Positions 43,331-53,097 are shown, counted from the stretch's first letter. The stretch: 64,000 bases of DNA from DAOTTX01 sp034437515 (GCA_034437515.1 DAOTTX010000372.1:99986-163985); one strand, 5' to 3'. The notes: generated by a model not told the origin, from the sequence alone. Program-made: numbers and translations.

Positions 43331-44551
43331 CTAGGTACCCGGCATCACATAGTCGGCAATCGCAGCGCAAGACAACGCGACCCCTAGCGGGAGCGCGTCT
43401 TCATCGAAGTTAAAACGTGGATGGTGGTGTCCGTAATTCAGCCCCTTCTTATCGTTAGAAGAACCGACGAAGAAATACATCCCCGGCACTTCTTCCAACA
43501 CAAAAGACATATCCTCAGAGGCCATCGTCCGGGCTTCCGCATCGAGCGCATCCGGTGCTATGACATGCTTAAATGCCTCCCGTACTCGTGCCGCAACGGT
43601 CGGGTCGTTCACCGTTGGGATGGTCGGGTGCCGGATGGAGACATCAGCTTCACAATTCATTGATTCACAGACTGAGTTGCTCACATCACGAACGTGCTGG
43701 TCGAGCAATTCGCTGGTATAAGCGTTAAATGTGCGGAAGGTGCCGCCAATCTCGACGTATTCAGGAATAGCGTTATAGGCGTGGCTGCTCGACTTCACTG
43801 AAGTCACCGACAGCACGACCGCACCTGCCATCGCGTCCATACGCCGCCCGACGATAGTGTGGAGGGCGGTAATCAATTGACCGGCGCACGCGACCGGGTC
43901 AACCGTAAGGTGTGGCATGGCCGCGTGTCCACCTTTGCCGACCACGCGAACGTTGAAGAACGAACTACCGGACATCATCGGGCCATCCGCCACCCCGATG
44001 CGTCCTAACGGCAACGGGTTCCATAGATGCAAACCCAGGCTTACATCCGGTTCGGGGTCTTTCAGCACACCATCGCGGATCATCGCCAGCGCACCGCCAC
44101 CGCCCATCTCTTCAGCCGGCTGAAACATGAACTTGATCCGCCCATGCATGTTATGACGGTTCTTTGCGAAGATCTGCGCGATGCCCAACGCAATCGACAT
44201 ATGTCCATCGTGACCGCAGGCGTGCATCTTCCCCGGCACCGTCGATTTGTACTCGACATCGTTCTCCTCATGGATGGGCAGCGCATCCATATCAGAGCGA
44301 TAAAGCACGGTTGGGCCGTCATGCGCCCCTTTCAACAAGCCGGTGACACCCGTCTGCCCGACGCCGGTCTGCACCTCCATGTCAAGCTCATTGAGCTTTT
44401 CCGCGACTACACGTGCTGTACGCGATACCTCAAAGCCGACTTCCGGGTGCTGATGAAAGTCACGCCGGCAGGCAATCAGATCACTCCGTAGTGATTCAGC
44501 CTCGGCTTTGAAGTCGATTTTATCCGTAAAACTTGCTTTGGATGTCGTCAT
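43331..44551 (-). CDS. M20-family amidohydrolase (M20D type)
   Basis: A 406-residue zinc amidohydrolase. Metal-site motifs: MHACGHDGHMSIALGIAQIF, QPAEEMGGGG, a His in SLGLHLWN, and a C-terminal NYGHHHPRFNFDEDAL. A dimerisation lid domain begins with FFNVRVVGKGGHAAMPHL. Members cleave N-acyl amino acids, hippurate-like substrates or peptide conjugates. It is a close paralogue of the gene directly upstream, sharing the N-terminal RRD-HQHPE region and all motifs, indicating tandem duplication. Confidence 0.92.
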   Translation of the reverse strand: MTTSKASFTDKIDFKAEAESLRSDLIACRRDFHQHPEVGFEVSRTARVVAEKLNELDMEVQTGVGQTGVTGLLKGAHDGPTVLYRSDMDALPIHEENDVEYKSTVPGKMHACGHDGHMSIALGIAQIFAKNRHNMHGRIKFMFQPAEEMGGGGALAMIRDGVLKDPEPDVSLGLHLWNPLPLGRIGVADGPMMSGSSFFNVRVVGKGGHAAMPHLTVDPVACAGQLITALHTIVGRRMDAMAGAVVLSVTSVKSSSHAYNAIPEYVEIGGTFRTFNAYTSELLDQHVRDVSNSVCESMNCEADVSIRHPTIPTVNDPTVAARVREAFKHVIAPDALDAEARTMASEDMSFVLEEVPGMYFFVGSSNDKKGLNYGHHHPRFNFDEDALPLGVALSCAAIADYVMPGT

Positions 44552-44640
44552 AAGTTACTTTAATTTTTACTAACGCTATTTTAACCATAACACCGGATAA
44601 GCGGCATAAGGCTTGAGAATATGTTAGATTTCAATCGTTT

Positions 44641-45831
44641 TTAAGACGATCCGGACTCTAACACATAATCACTGATAGCAGCAACCGCCAGCGCCACCGA
44701 ATAGGGCAAAACAGCCTCGTCAAAGTCAAAGCGAGGGTGATGGTGTCCATGATCCAGACCGCGCTCTGTGTTATTCGAACCGACGAAAAAATATGCGCCG
44801 GGGACGTCCTGCATGAAGTAAGCCATGTCTTCGGCTCCCATCGTGCGTTCTTCGCTCATGATCTGTGCATCCGGCACCACCGTGCTAAACACCTGTCGCA
44901 GTCGTGTTGCGACATCAGCATCATTCACCGTCGGGATGGAACCATGTTTGATGTCGATTGCCGTCGTACATCCCATCGCCGCGCTCACATTGGTCGTGAT
45001 GGCGTGAATACGTTCCTCGACCAGATCACGCATCGTCCGTGTGTACGTGCGGAAGGTACCGCGCAGTTCTACCTGCTCAGGGATGATGTTGTCGGCGTCG
45101 CTACCCTTCATCTGTGTGACGGAGAGCACCACGCTATCCAACGGGTCAGCATTGCGGGAGACGATGGATTGCAGCGCGAGGATAACATGGGCGGCACAAA
45201 TCACCGGATCAAGCGATGCTTGCGGTAAGGCCGCATGACCGCCACGCCCGATGATGTCAATCGTAAATACCGACGACCCCGCCATCACCGGCCCATCGGT
45301 AACACCGATCGTACCAACCGGCATCGTATTCCACAGATGCAAGCCCAGGCTCACATGCGGACGGGGATTTTCCAGCGCACCATCGTCAATCATCGCCTTT
45401 GCACCGGCGACGATTTCCTCCGCCGGTTGAAAGACAAACTTGATGCGTCCCTTGAGTTGGTCGCGGTTCTCCGCGAAGATCTTCGCCACACTCAAGCCAA
45501 TCGCAGTATGCCCATCGTGCCCGCAAGCGTGCATCTTCCCCGGCACCGTAGATTTATACTCGACATCATTCTCTTCAGCGACAGGTAGCGCGTCCATATC
45601 CGCCCGCCACAACACGGTCGGCCCGTCCTGCGCACCTTCCAGAATACCGACGACGCCAGTCTTACCGACACCGGTCTGCACCTCCAGACCAAGCCGATTA
45701 AGTTCGTCCGCGACGATACCGGCGGTACGCACCTCTTCAAACGCAATTTCAGGGTGTTTGTGCAAGTCACGACGACGAGCGACGGTTTCCTCTCGCAGTG
45801 CCTCCGCTGCGGCCTTAAAATCAATACTCAT
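44641..45831 (-). CDS. M20-family amidohydrolase (M20D type), paralogue
   Basis: A 396-residue protein with the same architecture as its downstream neighbour: VARRRDLHKHPEIAFEEVRT, MHACGHDGHTAIGLSVAKIF, QPAEEIVAGAKAMI, GRGGHAALPQASLDPVICAA and DHGHHHPRFDFDEAVL. The metal ligands and catalytic Glu are conserved, so both copies should be active. Specificity cannot be read from sequence. An 89-base gap lies between the two; the PIG-L deacetylase is 33 bases upstream. Confidence 0.92.
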   Translation of the reverse strand: MSIDFKAAAEALREETVARRRDLHKHPEIAFEEVRTAGIVADELNRLGLEVQTGVGKTGVVGILEGAQDGPTVLWRADMDALPVAEENDVEYKSTVPGKMHACGHDGHTAIGLSVAKIFAENRDQLKGRIKFVFQPAEEIVAGAKAMIDDGALENPRPHVSLGLHLWNTMPVGTIGVTDGPVMAGSSVFTIDIIGRGGHAALPQASLDPVICAAHVILALQSIVSRNADPLDSVVLSVTQMKGSDADNIIPEQVELRGTFRTYTRTMRDLVEERIHAITTNVSAAMGCTTAIDIKHGSIPTVNDADVATRLRQVFSTVVPDAQIMSEERTMGAEDMAYFMQDVPGAYFFVGSNNTERGLDHGHHHPRFDFDEAVLPYSVALAVAAISDYVLESGSS

Positions 45832-45864
45832 GCTATGTTTTATCCTTTTTCAGCGGCGAAATCA

Positions 45865-46599
45865 TCAAGCCAATGTGAACACACGGAACAACTCGACCAG
45901 ACGCGGCGCGTCTTCTGGCGCTTTCGCGTCGATGTGCCGCTCACGGATGTTTTTCGCCATCTCGTCCATATCTTTGATCTGGCTGACGTGCTGGCGCAGT
46001 GCGTTAATCTTGGTCTCGATGTAATTGGTAATATCGACCGAAACGGTCGGCTCTGCCGGCCCCGCCAGATACAAATACTTAACCTTGTGTGGGATCAACC
46101 CCTCATCACGCTCTAACTCGATAAAGTTCAGGCGATCTCGCGCTGCGGGGAACACTGCCGCCATCGTCACCTCGCCAATCGCCCGGTGGTCGGGATGGTT
46201 GATGTAGCGCGTGCCGTACCAGTACGCGGTCGGGTCACAGGTGACGACCGTATCCGGTTGTTTCATGCGGATCAAGCGGGTGAGCGTGCGACGCAGTTCT
46301 AACGAAGGGATAAGTTCACCATCCGGGTAGCGCAGGAAGATCACATCATCAACGCCGAGTGCGTCGGCGGCATTACGTTCTTCTTGCTCACGGATCTCGA
46401 TCAACTTTTCATGGGTCATTTCGAGTTCTTCGCTGCCCTTGTCGCCACTGGTCGCCAGCACCAGCGTGATCTGCGCCCCCTCCGCCGTCCAGCGGGCCAG
46501 CGCACCACCCGCAAAGAATTCGGGATCGTCGGGATGGGCAAAAATACCCATCACCCGGCGGATTTGCGCGTCGTTCTGCTCTGATTGGTCTTCTGTCAT
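45865..46599 (-). CDS. PIG-L / LmbE-type zinc deacetylase
   Basis: A 244-residue protein with the PIG-L zinc motif AHPDDPEFFAGGALARW (residues about 20-36) and the second ligand HPDHRAIGEVTMAAVFPAAR. The family removes N-acetyl groups from GlcNAc conjugates and related molecules. VRYPDGEL-like FLRYPDGELIPS is also typical. Possible roles include glycan or thiol-cofactor metabolism. It is between ricT (15 bases upstream) and the M20 pair. Confidence 0.92.
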   Translation of the reverse strand: MTEDQSEQNDAQIRRVMGIFAHPDDPEFFAGGALARWTAEGAQITLVLATSGDKGSEELEMTHEKLIEIREQEERNAADALGVDDVIFLRYPDGELIPSLELRRTLTRLIRMKQPDTVVTCDPTAYWYGTRYINHPDHRAIGEVTMAAVFPAARDRLNFIELERDEGLIPHKVKYLYLAGPAEPTVSVDITNYIETKINALRQHVSQIKDMDEMAKNIRERHIDAKAPEDAPRLVELFRVFTLA

Positions 46600-46614
46600 G
46601 CAATCTACTCCGTC

Positions 46615-47625
46615 CTATTTATTATCATTGCGACGGCGCGGACGCTTCCCCCGTTTGCGCCGTGATTTGCGTTCCGGCTTCTCTTCGGGTTTGGCCTGCT
46701 TGTCCTGGTTACGAGTGCCGGGCTTTTGCCCACAGGAGCAAGCCTCGTCCTCGCCGTGTTTGGTGCAGGGTTCCTTCGACTTCTTCTGTAGGGCTTCCAG
46801 TTCATCCATCGGGATGAGGTCTTCACGCTGGATGGTAAAGCGCCCTTCGGACTCAACGTATACAGTCACCGCGTCTTGCAGGGGGTTGACATCAATCACC
46901 TTGCCGACGCCCTGCGGTGTCCCGACGCGCTTGTTCCGCTTGGGAAGTTGTTTACGTGCCTCGACATACTGTTCGTATTCATAGACAAGGCAGCAACGTA
47001 GACGCCCACACATCCCCGTGATCTCCGACGGATTGAGTGAAATCCCCTGTGCTTTCGCCATTTTGATCGAAATGGGGCTGAAGTCCGTCAGGAAGGTAGA
47101 GCAGCAGCGCAGTTCACCGCAGGCACCATAGCCACCCATAATCTTCGCCACGTCACGCGGGCCGATCTGACGCATTTCGACCTGTGCATCGAACTTACTT
47201 TTGAGCCGGTTCCAAAGCGAACCGACATTCACTTTCTGCTCGGCGGTGTAAAGGAAGGTCAGCACGGAACCATCGTAATTGTACTGCGCGGCGACAAATT
47301 TTACATCATCATACCCACGCATATTTTGTGCTAGCTCTCGGCAGACGACCAACGCTTCCGGTTCTTTCTGCTGCCACTCCTGGCGCAACACGAGGTCACG
47401 CGGTGTCGCCGGGCGCAAGATCGGACGGTAGTCCTTGCGATGACTTTCGGCGGGTGTGAAGCCCATAATCTGCCCCATATGACGCCCACGCGCCGTTTCG
47501 ACGATAACGAACTCACCGGCTTTGAGTTCGGGATATTTGGCATAATCGAAGTGATACAACTTGCCGATTTTAGTAAAACGCACACCGGCGATTAATCGCT
47601 GTTCTTCTAACTGCATATCAGTCAT
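46615..47625 (-). CDS. ricT: PSP1-domain protein RicT (YaaT)
   Basis: A 336-residue protein with the PSP1 domain and the cysteine pattern of RicT: GGYGACGELRCCSTFL and ITGMCGRLRCCLVYEYEQYV, plus CTKHG...CSCG near the C-terminus. In Bacillus, RicT joins RicA and RicF in an Fe-S complex that controls RNase Y. Partners are not in the window. The last 35 residues are highly basic (KSRRKRGKRPRRRNDNK), suggesting RNA contact. The start at 47625 has a second ATG at 47616. Confidence 0.93.
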   Translation of the reverse strand: MTDMQLEEQRLIAGVRFTKIGKLYHFDYAKYPELKAGEFVIVETARGRHMGQIMGFTPAESHRKDYRPILRPATPRDLVLRQEWQQKEPEALVVCRELAQNMRGYDDVKFVAAQYNYDGSVLTFLYTAEQKVNVGSLWNRLKSKFDAQVEMRQIGPRDVAKIMGGYGACGELRCCSTFLTDFSPISIKMAKAQGISLNPSEITGMCGRLRCCLVYEYEQYVEARKQLPKRNKRVGTPQGVGKVIDVNPLQDAVTVYVESEGRFTIQREDLIPMDELEALQKKSKEPCTKHGEDEACSCGQKPGTRNQDKQAKPEEKPERKSRRKRGKRPRRRNDNK

Positions 47626-47757
47626 GGTTTGTTTCCTTGACCAGTAAATATCATCATACTCATGTTTCTATCTTATCTTATTCTACCAGCATCAATGATA
47701 CAAACGAAAACTTGTGGCACAATAAAATAACAACACTATGATATCGGAACAAACAAC

Positions 47758-49029
47758 ATGGAAGATAAAACACAACAACTCAAAATTTTAGCCCGACGTG
47801 TGCTTAGAAGCCCGGATCGAGTCCGACTACTCGAAGAACTCGGTCTGCTCGACACGCGGGCTAATGAAGCGTTCGACCGGTTGACACGCCTGGCAACGAA
47901 AATTACAGGTGCGCCCGTGTCATTGGTCACCCTGTTTGACAACGACCGGCAGATCTTCAAAGGCATGATCGGCCTGCCCGATCCCTGGGCGTCAATGCGT
48001 GAAACACCCCTCTCACATTCTTTTTGCCAGTATGTGATGGCAACCGAAGACCCTTTGATCGTCGCGGATGCACGCGAGAACCCTCTCTTGTGCGACAACC
48101 TCGCCATTCGGGATCTGGATGTGATCGCCTACATGGGGATGCCGCTGCGCCTTTCTAATAGTATTTGTGTCGGCAGCTTTTGTGTGATCGACAACAAAAA
48201 ACGTGAATGGACCCCTCACGAGATCGACATCATGGAAGAACTGAGCGCATCCGTGATCACGGAAATCGAACTGCATTTGCAGATCCTACTCCGTGAGCAA
48301 GATGAGCTACAAATGCTCGATCTCGCCCTTGAACTCGAACGACAGGACATGCTGAATAATTTCATTCAGGATGTCTCACACGAATTTCGCACACCGTTGG
48401 CATCAATCGGGTCGAGTGCTTATCTGCTTTACCGGCACACGGACGAGAACAAGCGACGACAATATCTGGATCGCATCAATGAACAAGTGGGCGATATTGA
48501 GAACTTAATCGACTCGATGCTTTCTATTATCCGGCTAGATACCAATCAGATCCCACAGGACGAGAGCGTGAAAGTCCATGACGGCATTCAAGACGCTCTA
48601 ACTGGTATTCGCCGGTTGATCGAGGAAAAACAGCTCGACGTAGAAGTTGAATTCACCCAAACGCCACTCAGTGTCCTCGGTGACCCACATTATTTCACAT
48701 TGGCGCTCAAGCAAGTGTTGCATAACGCAGCTAAATTCACCTCTGAGCGGGGAAAAATCATCGTCCGGACGATGACCGCATCACCATATATCGCTCACAT
48801 TGATGTGATTGACGATGGCCCAGGCATTAGCGAAGATGCAGCAGCACATCTCTTCGATCTTTTCTACCGGCAAGACGTTTCAAGGACAAAGCGGGGCTTT
48901 GGTCTAGGGCTGCCGATCGCTCAGCGTATTCTGGAAACTTATGGGGGCAACGTTCGCCTGCTACAAACCGGGGAAAACGGCTCCATCTTCCGCATCACCT
49001 TGATGCTGCAACCTCTACATGCCACGTAA
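47758..49029 (+). CDS. GAF-domain sensor histidine kinase
   Basis: A 423-residue soluble kinase. An N-terminal GAF domain (about 25-175: FDRLTRLATKITGAPVSLVT, FCQYVMATEDPLIVADARE, YMGMPLRLSNSICVGSFCVI) precedes HisKA (VSHEFRTPLASIGSSAYLLY) and HATPase_c (VIDDGPGISEDAAAHLFDLF, RGFGLGLPIAQRI). The GAF type is the one found in phytochrome-related and light/redox sensors, but no chromophore Cys is obvious. No response regulator is adjacent. Confidence 0.93.
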   Translation: MEDKTQQLKILARRVLRSPDRVRLLEELGLLDTRANEAFDRLTRLATKITGAPVSLVTLFDNDRQIFKGMIGLPDPWASMRETPLSHSFCQYVMATEDPLIVADARENPLLCDNLAIRDLDVIAYMGMPLRLSNSICVGSFCVIDNKKREWTPHEIDIMEELSASVITEIELHLQILLREQDELQMLDLALELERQDMLNNFIQDVSHEFRTPLASIGSSAYLLYRHTDENKRRQYLDRINEQVGDIENLIDSMLSIIRLDTNQIPQDESVKVHDGIQDALTGIRRLIEEKQLDVEVEFTQTPLSVLGDPHYFTLALKQVLHNAAKFTSERGKIIVRTMTASPYIAHIDVIDDGPGISEDAAAHLFDLFYRQDVSRTKRGFGLGLPIAQRILETYGGNVRLLQTGENGSIFRITLMLQPLHAT

Positions 49030-49111
49030 ATAATGATATGATTGACAACCGTATATTGAACGTGCGCGGAGACCACACCGCGCCCCGTAACTTACATGGG
49101 TATGGAACCGA

Positions 49112-50506
49112 ATGGGCACACTCACAATGAAGTTCGGCGGCTCTGCTGTCGGCACAACAACCGCACTTACCCAGGTCGTTAGTATCGTCCTACAAGAGCA
49201 CGAACGGTGGGATCAAGTGCTTCTGGTCGCTTCCGCGCTGGAAGGGGTGACGGATGCCCTGCTCGAAGCGGCGCATCTGGCAAAGCTCGATAACCGGCGA
49301 GGGTATCGTCGCATCGTCGCCACGATCCGCACCCGGCATCTTGCCCTGGTCGATCAATTACCGCTGAACGCCAATGAGCGCAGCGCCCTGCACGCGGACA
49401 TCGACCGCTTGCTGTTCGATATGTTGGATACCTGCCAGACACTCGCCCAGCCAACAATGGAAGAAGCCAACACGCTGGAAACCATTGATAGCGTCATCAG
49501 CACCGGGGAGCGCATCGCCGCCCGCATCATTGCTGCTCTCATACGTAGTAACGGCCTGCGCGGGGTCGCCATTGACACTACCGAGATCATCATCACCGAT
49601 GATAACTTCAGCGATGCCAAACCCGACATGGACGAAACCTGCCAGCGCCTACATGACTACCTCTCCCCCATGTTAGAACGGGGCATCATACCCGTGTTGA
49701 CCGGCTTCATCGGCGCGACACCCAAAGGAAAAACTACCACGATGGGGCGCGGCGGCAGTGACTACACCGCTGCTATCGTCGGTGTGTGCACCGGCTCGCA
49801 AGAAGTCTGGATGTGGGCAGATGTCGATGGGATGATGTCTACTGATCCACGCGAAATCATCGAGGCCAAAGTCATCCCTCAGCTTTCATATGACGAAATC
49901 GCTGAACTTGCCTATTTTGGTGCACGCATCGTACATCCAAGGATGATCGGCCTGGTTCGTCAGCGCCAGATCCCGGTGCGGATCAAAAATGTCTACAAAC
50001 CACAGCAAACAGGCACGATGGTCTGCGCTGAAGCAAAAAGTGAGCAAATGGTAAAAGCGGTGACGTCGATTCGAGGGATCGGCTTCATGGCGAATAGCAG
50101 CGGCCCGCTCAGCGAAATTCAGGCGTTCATCCACGAGACGATGAAGCGCGTCTTGGGCAGCGCCGCCGATGTGACGATCTACGCTCAGTCTTCGACCCGT
50201 ACTTTTCTGTGTGTGGTTATTCCGACACCGGCAGGCCCCAACGCTGCCGATACGATGTTCCAGGCGTTTGAACAGACCCTGGAAGAAACATCCAGCCTGC
50301 AACACTGGTCAATAACGCCGGTCAGCATCATTACCGTAATCGGTGATACATCCGGGCAGCATTCATTAGGGCACATCTTCACCGCGCTGAATGATCTGCG
50401 TATTCTGGCGATTTCTCAAGGACCGGGTTATTGCAGCCTGTCGGTCGTCGTCACGTTGGAAGACAGCCGCGAAGCCCTGCAATACCTGCATGACCTGACG
50501 CGCTAG
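49112..50506 (+). CDS. lysC: Aspartate kinase
   Basis: A 464-residue monofunctional aspartokinase, first step of the lysine, threonine and methionine pathway. The kinase domain has TMKFGGSAVGTTTAL, GERIAARIIAALI, TTTMGRGGSDYTAAIVGV and WADVDGMMSTDPREI. Two ACT domains follow (about 310-464), predicting feedback inhibition by lysine and/or threonine. It overlaps the convergent glnA by 4 bases at the stop codons. A TTGACA lies upstream at 49042, but no matching -10 is seen. Confidence 0.95.
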   Translation: MGTLTMKFGGSAVGTTTALTQVVSIVLQEHERWDQVLLVASALEGVTDALLEAAHLAKLDNRRGYRRIVATIRTRHLALVDQLPLNANERSALHADIDRLLFDMLDTCQTLAQPTMEEANTLETIDSVISTGERIAARIIAALIRSNGLRGVAIDTTEIIITDDNFSDAKPDMDETCQRLHDYLSPMLERGIIPVLTGFIGATPKGKTTTMGRGGSDYTAAIVGVCTGSQEVWMWADVDGMMSTDPREIIEAKVIPQLSYDEIAELAYFGARIVHPRMIGLVRQRQIPVRIKNVYKPQQTGTMVCAEAKSEQMVKAVTSIRGIGFMANSSGPLSEIQAFIHETMKRVLGSAADVTIYAQSSTRTFLCVVIPTPAGPNAADTMFQAFEQTLEETSSLQHWSITPVSIITVIGDTSGQHSLGHIFTALNDLRILAISQGPGYCSLSVVVTLEDSREALQYLHDLTR

Positions 50507-51837
50507 TATTTGCTGATATAGCGGTCTACCTCCCAGGTGGTGACATGCCGATTATACGCCTCGAATTCTTGGCGCTTCGCGGCGAGGTAGCGGTCGCCGA
50601 TGTAAGGACCAAGTGCGTTAAGGATGATCTCATCCTGGTCGAGCGCATCGAGGGCTTCGCCCAGTGAGGCAGGCAGTGTTTCAACCTGACGCATCCGGCT
50701 GCGCTTTTGCATCAACAGTGTCTCCTCAAGTGGGTCAGGCAGTGATAACTGGTGACGTATGCCATCCAAACCGGCCTTGAGCATCACCGCTGCGGACAGA
50801 TACGGGTTTGCGCTGGGGTCCGGCACACGGAGTTCGAGCCGGGTATGCGCCTCCATACCGGGTGTTATGCTCGGAATGCGAATCAACGCCGCCCGGTTAA
50901 TATGCGCCCAACTGATGTAAACCGGGGCTTCAAAGCTGGTGCCCAGGCGTTTATACGAATTCACCAGCGGTGCCAACACAGCCGCCATCGCCCGTGCATG
51001 GCTCAACTGCCCTGCCATAAAACACCGCGCCAGATCCGACAGACCGTACTCGTGAGTCGTATCCGTCAGCAGATTTGCGCCCGTCTGCGCACTGTGCAGG
51101 CTCTGGTGGGTATGCATACCGGAGCCGGGTAAATTCTCACAGGGACGCGGCATAAACGTACAATGCAAGCCATACTGCTGAGAGATGGTCTTCATAGCGA
51201 CCCGCGCAGTAATGATACGGTCTGCTGTCAGCAGTGCATCACCGTATTGGAAGTCGATCTCGTACTGTCCGTGTCCGATCTCCGAATGTGTTGAATACAC
51301 CGGCACATTTAACGCTTCCAACGTCGTGAGCATCCGCCGCCGCAACCCCTGTGATGGATCAGACGACATATCGAAATAACTGGCGTCGTCGTAAGGTTCG
51401 TTCAGCAGTGGCAGCCTGTCACCATCCGTCTTGAACAGAAAGAACTCCATTTCCATACCGATCTTGAAGACATAGTCCATCTCACGCGCTTCTTCCAGCA
51501 CTTTGATGAGTGCGCCACGCGGATCACCGATGAACGGATCACCATTCGGTGTATACACGTTGCATATCAGGCGAGCGGTTTTCTCTTCACCGTCACTGCC
51601 CCAGGGTAGCGTTATGAAGGTCTTGAGGTCGGGACGCAGCAGCATATCACTCTCGGCGACTCGTGCAAAGCCGTCCACCGAAGACCCATCAAAGTGAATA
51701 CCGTGTTCGATGACACGCGGTAATTTTTCCGCCGGGATCGTTACATTTTTGACGACGCCTAAAATATCAGTAAACCATAAATCAATAAAACGAATATTTT
51801 GTTCTTTAATCGTCGTTAAAACAGCTTCTTCAGTCAT
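50503..51837 (-). CDS. glnA: Glutamine synthetase, type I
   Basis: A 444-residue enzyme from the ATG at 51837 with AAGGAAGG 6 bases upstream; the frame open to 51963 is not used. Motifs: FDGSSVDGFARV, EMEFFLFK, SHSEIGHGQYEIDFQYGDAL, PGSGMHTHQSLH and RIPSITPGMEAHTRLELRVP. The length and lack of the beta-type adenylylation insert fit the GSI-alpha group. It fixes ammonium into glutamine. Stop codons of glnA and lysC share the palindrome CTAG. Confidence 0.95.
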   Translation of the reverse strand: MTEEAVLTTIKEQNIRFIDLWFTDILGVVKNVTIPAEKLPRVIEHGIHFDGSSVDGFARVAESDMLLRPDLKTFITLPWGSDGEEKTARLICNVYTPNGDPFIGDPRGALIKVLEEAREMDYVFKIGMEMEFFLFKTDGDRLPLLNEPYDDASYFDMSSDPSQGLRRRMLTTLEALNVPVYSTHSEIGHGQYEIDFQYGDALLTADRIITARVAMKTISQQYGLHCTFMPRPCENLPGSGMHTHQSLHSAQTGANLLTDTTHEYGLSDLARCFMAGQLSHARAMAAVLAPLVNSYKRLGTSFEAPVYISWAHINRAALIRIPSITPGMEAHTRLELRVPDPSANPYLSAAVMLKAGLDGIRHQLSLPDPLEETLLMQKRSRMRQVETLPASLGEALDALDQDEIILNALGPYIGDRYLAAKRQEFEAYNRHVTTWEVDRYISKY

Positions 51838-51995
51838 CGACGACCTTCCTTTCGCTAGCCAACACAGAGACACGGGCACACATGTCCCTAACAGAGTGTC
51901 ACCAGTATAACGATACTGCGTATCACCTGACCACAGCAGACATCGCCAAAGTTCGACGGGCAATCCTTGTACTGCGTGAACAACACCGGCGACAC

Positions 51996-52454
51996 CTACA
52001 GGGGAGGCTCAATCACACCTAGATGACCCAATAAGGCATCCATCGCCAGCAAATAGCCCCGCCAGCCAAAGCCGCTGATCTGCCCCAGACAGACCGGCGC
52101 GAGTAGCGATTGGTGCCGGAAGGCCTCCCGCGCATGGACGTTTGAGAGGTGGATTTCGATTACAGGGAGCGCAATCGCGCTGATAGCATCGCGCAGCGCA
52201 ATGGATGTATGCGTATAAGCGCCAGGGTTAAACACGACACCATCCGCCCAACTGCGAGCCTCGTGCAAGATGTCAATCAGCACACCCTCGTGATTAGATT
52301 GTTCCGCACGCATCTCGACCTCGTAGGTCGCAACGTGGGCGCGTGCCGCACCGTTGATTTGTTCCAGCGTGACCCGACCATAGACATCCGGCTCGCGGGT
52401 GCCCAGCAGGTTCAGGTTTGGCCCGTGTAACAGAAGTAGTCGCTTGCTCATCAT
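51996..52454 (-). CDS. aroQ: 3-dehydroquinate dehydratase, type II
   Basis: A 152-residue enzyme, step 3 of the shikimate pathway. LLLHGPNLNLLGTREPDVYG (with the lid Arg and catalytic Tyr), QSNHEGVLIDILHEA, NPGAYTHTSIALRDA and IEIHLSNVHAREAFRHQS are all canonical. It is the only core pathway gene outside the aro operon and lies about 600 bases beyond its end, separated by a convergent gene. Confidence 0.97.
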   Translation of the reverse strand: MMSKRLLLLHGPNLNLLGTREPDVYGRVTLEQINGAARAHVATYEVEMRAEQSNHEGVLIDILHEARSWADGVVFNPGAYTHTSIALRDAISAIALPVIEIHLSNVHAREAFRHQSLLAPVCLGQISGFGWRGYLLAMDALLGHLGVIEPPL

Positions 52455-52598
52455 GTTGCCTCAATACGAAACGAGAAATTCGCAATTAGTCAGAATAGTC
52501 AAACTTTCACCCTGAATTATCTACACTTTCGTAATATACTAGAAGTTATAATTTACAAACTTTATGATCCACTTGTACCGACTCTAAATCCGTAAATG

Positions 52599-52618
52599 TT
52601 GTTACATCTAAGTAACAA
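52599..52618. promoter_or_regulatory. 7-bp inverted repeat upstream of the 52708 gene
   Basis: TTGTTAC (52599-52605) and GTAACAA (52612-52618) flank ATCTAA in an AT-rich 250-base interval between aroQ and the 52708 gene. This is a typical shape for a repressor site; no confident promoter hexamers could be placed. Confidence 0.35.
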
Positions 52619-52707
52619 TTAACGAACTTTACGCAAACTTGATGTAGAATTTGAACAGACATGTTTAGAGCAATGCCGATGAACACCTATCCTCTTGGAG
52701 AGAACGC

Positions 52708-53097
52708 ATGAATAATTTTATCGCTGAGGTTATTGAAGCGGTCGCTGCTTGGGAAGACATTTACCGCGAAACAGATCAAGGTATACGATTTTTTCTGGAT
52801 GATGACATCGTCGGCATGATCGACAGTGACGGCTTGATCTATATTCCGTTGACATCGCTCATCTGCGAGCGACTGTCTCATTCTGACAACATCCTCAAAC
52901 ACTACGAGATCACCGAGAACGGCGAGATCCAACTGCACATCCGAGATTATGTTGATACACAACATGCGATCTGGTTACTGAGGCTCTCGTACATCCACAA
53001 GATGATCCGCCAGAGCCGCCGCAACAAAGACCGCATGTCACAACTAAGACGCCAAATGCGCAAAGAAGATCAGGACATTTTCGCGTTCATCAACTGA
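52708..53097 (+). CDS. Unrecognised 129-residue protein
   Basis: Family not recognised. The ATG at 52708 follows TTGGAGAGAACGC, a good ribosome site, and codon use resembles its neighbours, so I accept it as real. Residues 1-85 look like a small alpha/beta domain (NFIAEVIEAVAAWEDIYRET, then FLDDDIVGMIDSDGLIYIPL). From about 90 onward it is a charged helix rich in Arg/Lys (IRQSRRNKDRMSQLRRQMRK), ending DIFAFIN. It is monocistronic, convergent with a zinc-ribbon gene and overlapping it by 8 bases. A DNA- or RNA-linked role is possible but unsupported. Confidence 0.7.
   Translation: MNNFIAEVIEAVAAWEDIYRETDQGIRFFLDDDIVGMIDSDGLIYIPLTSLICERLSHSDNILKHYEITENGEIQLHIRDYVDTQHAIWLLRLSYIHKMIRQSRRNKDRMSQLRRQMRKEDQDIFAFIN

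Noticed and set aside
49042..49047. TTGACA as -35 box of lysC
   Set aside because: No plausible -10 hexamer lies 15-19 bases downstream.
50503..51963. N-terminally extended glutamine synthetase from 51963
   Set aside because: The extension is not conserved-looking, and the ATG at 51837 has a strong ribosome site and gives the normal family length.
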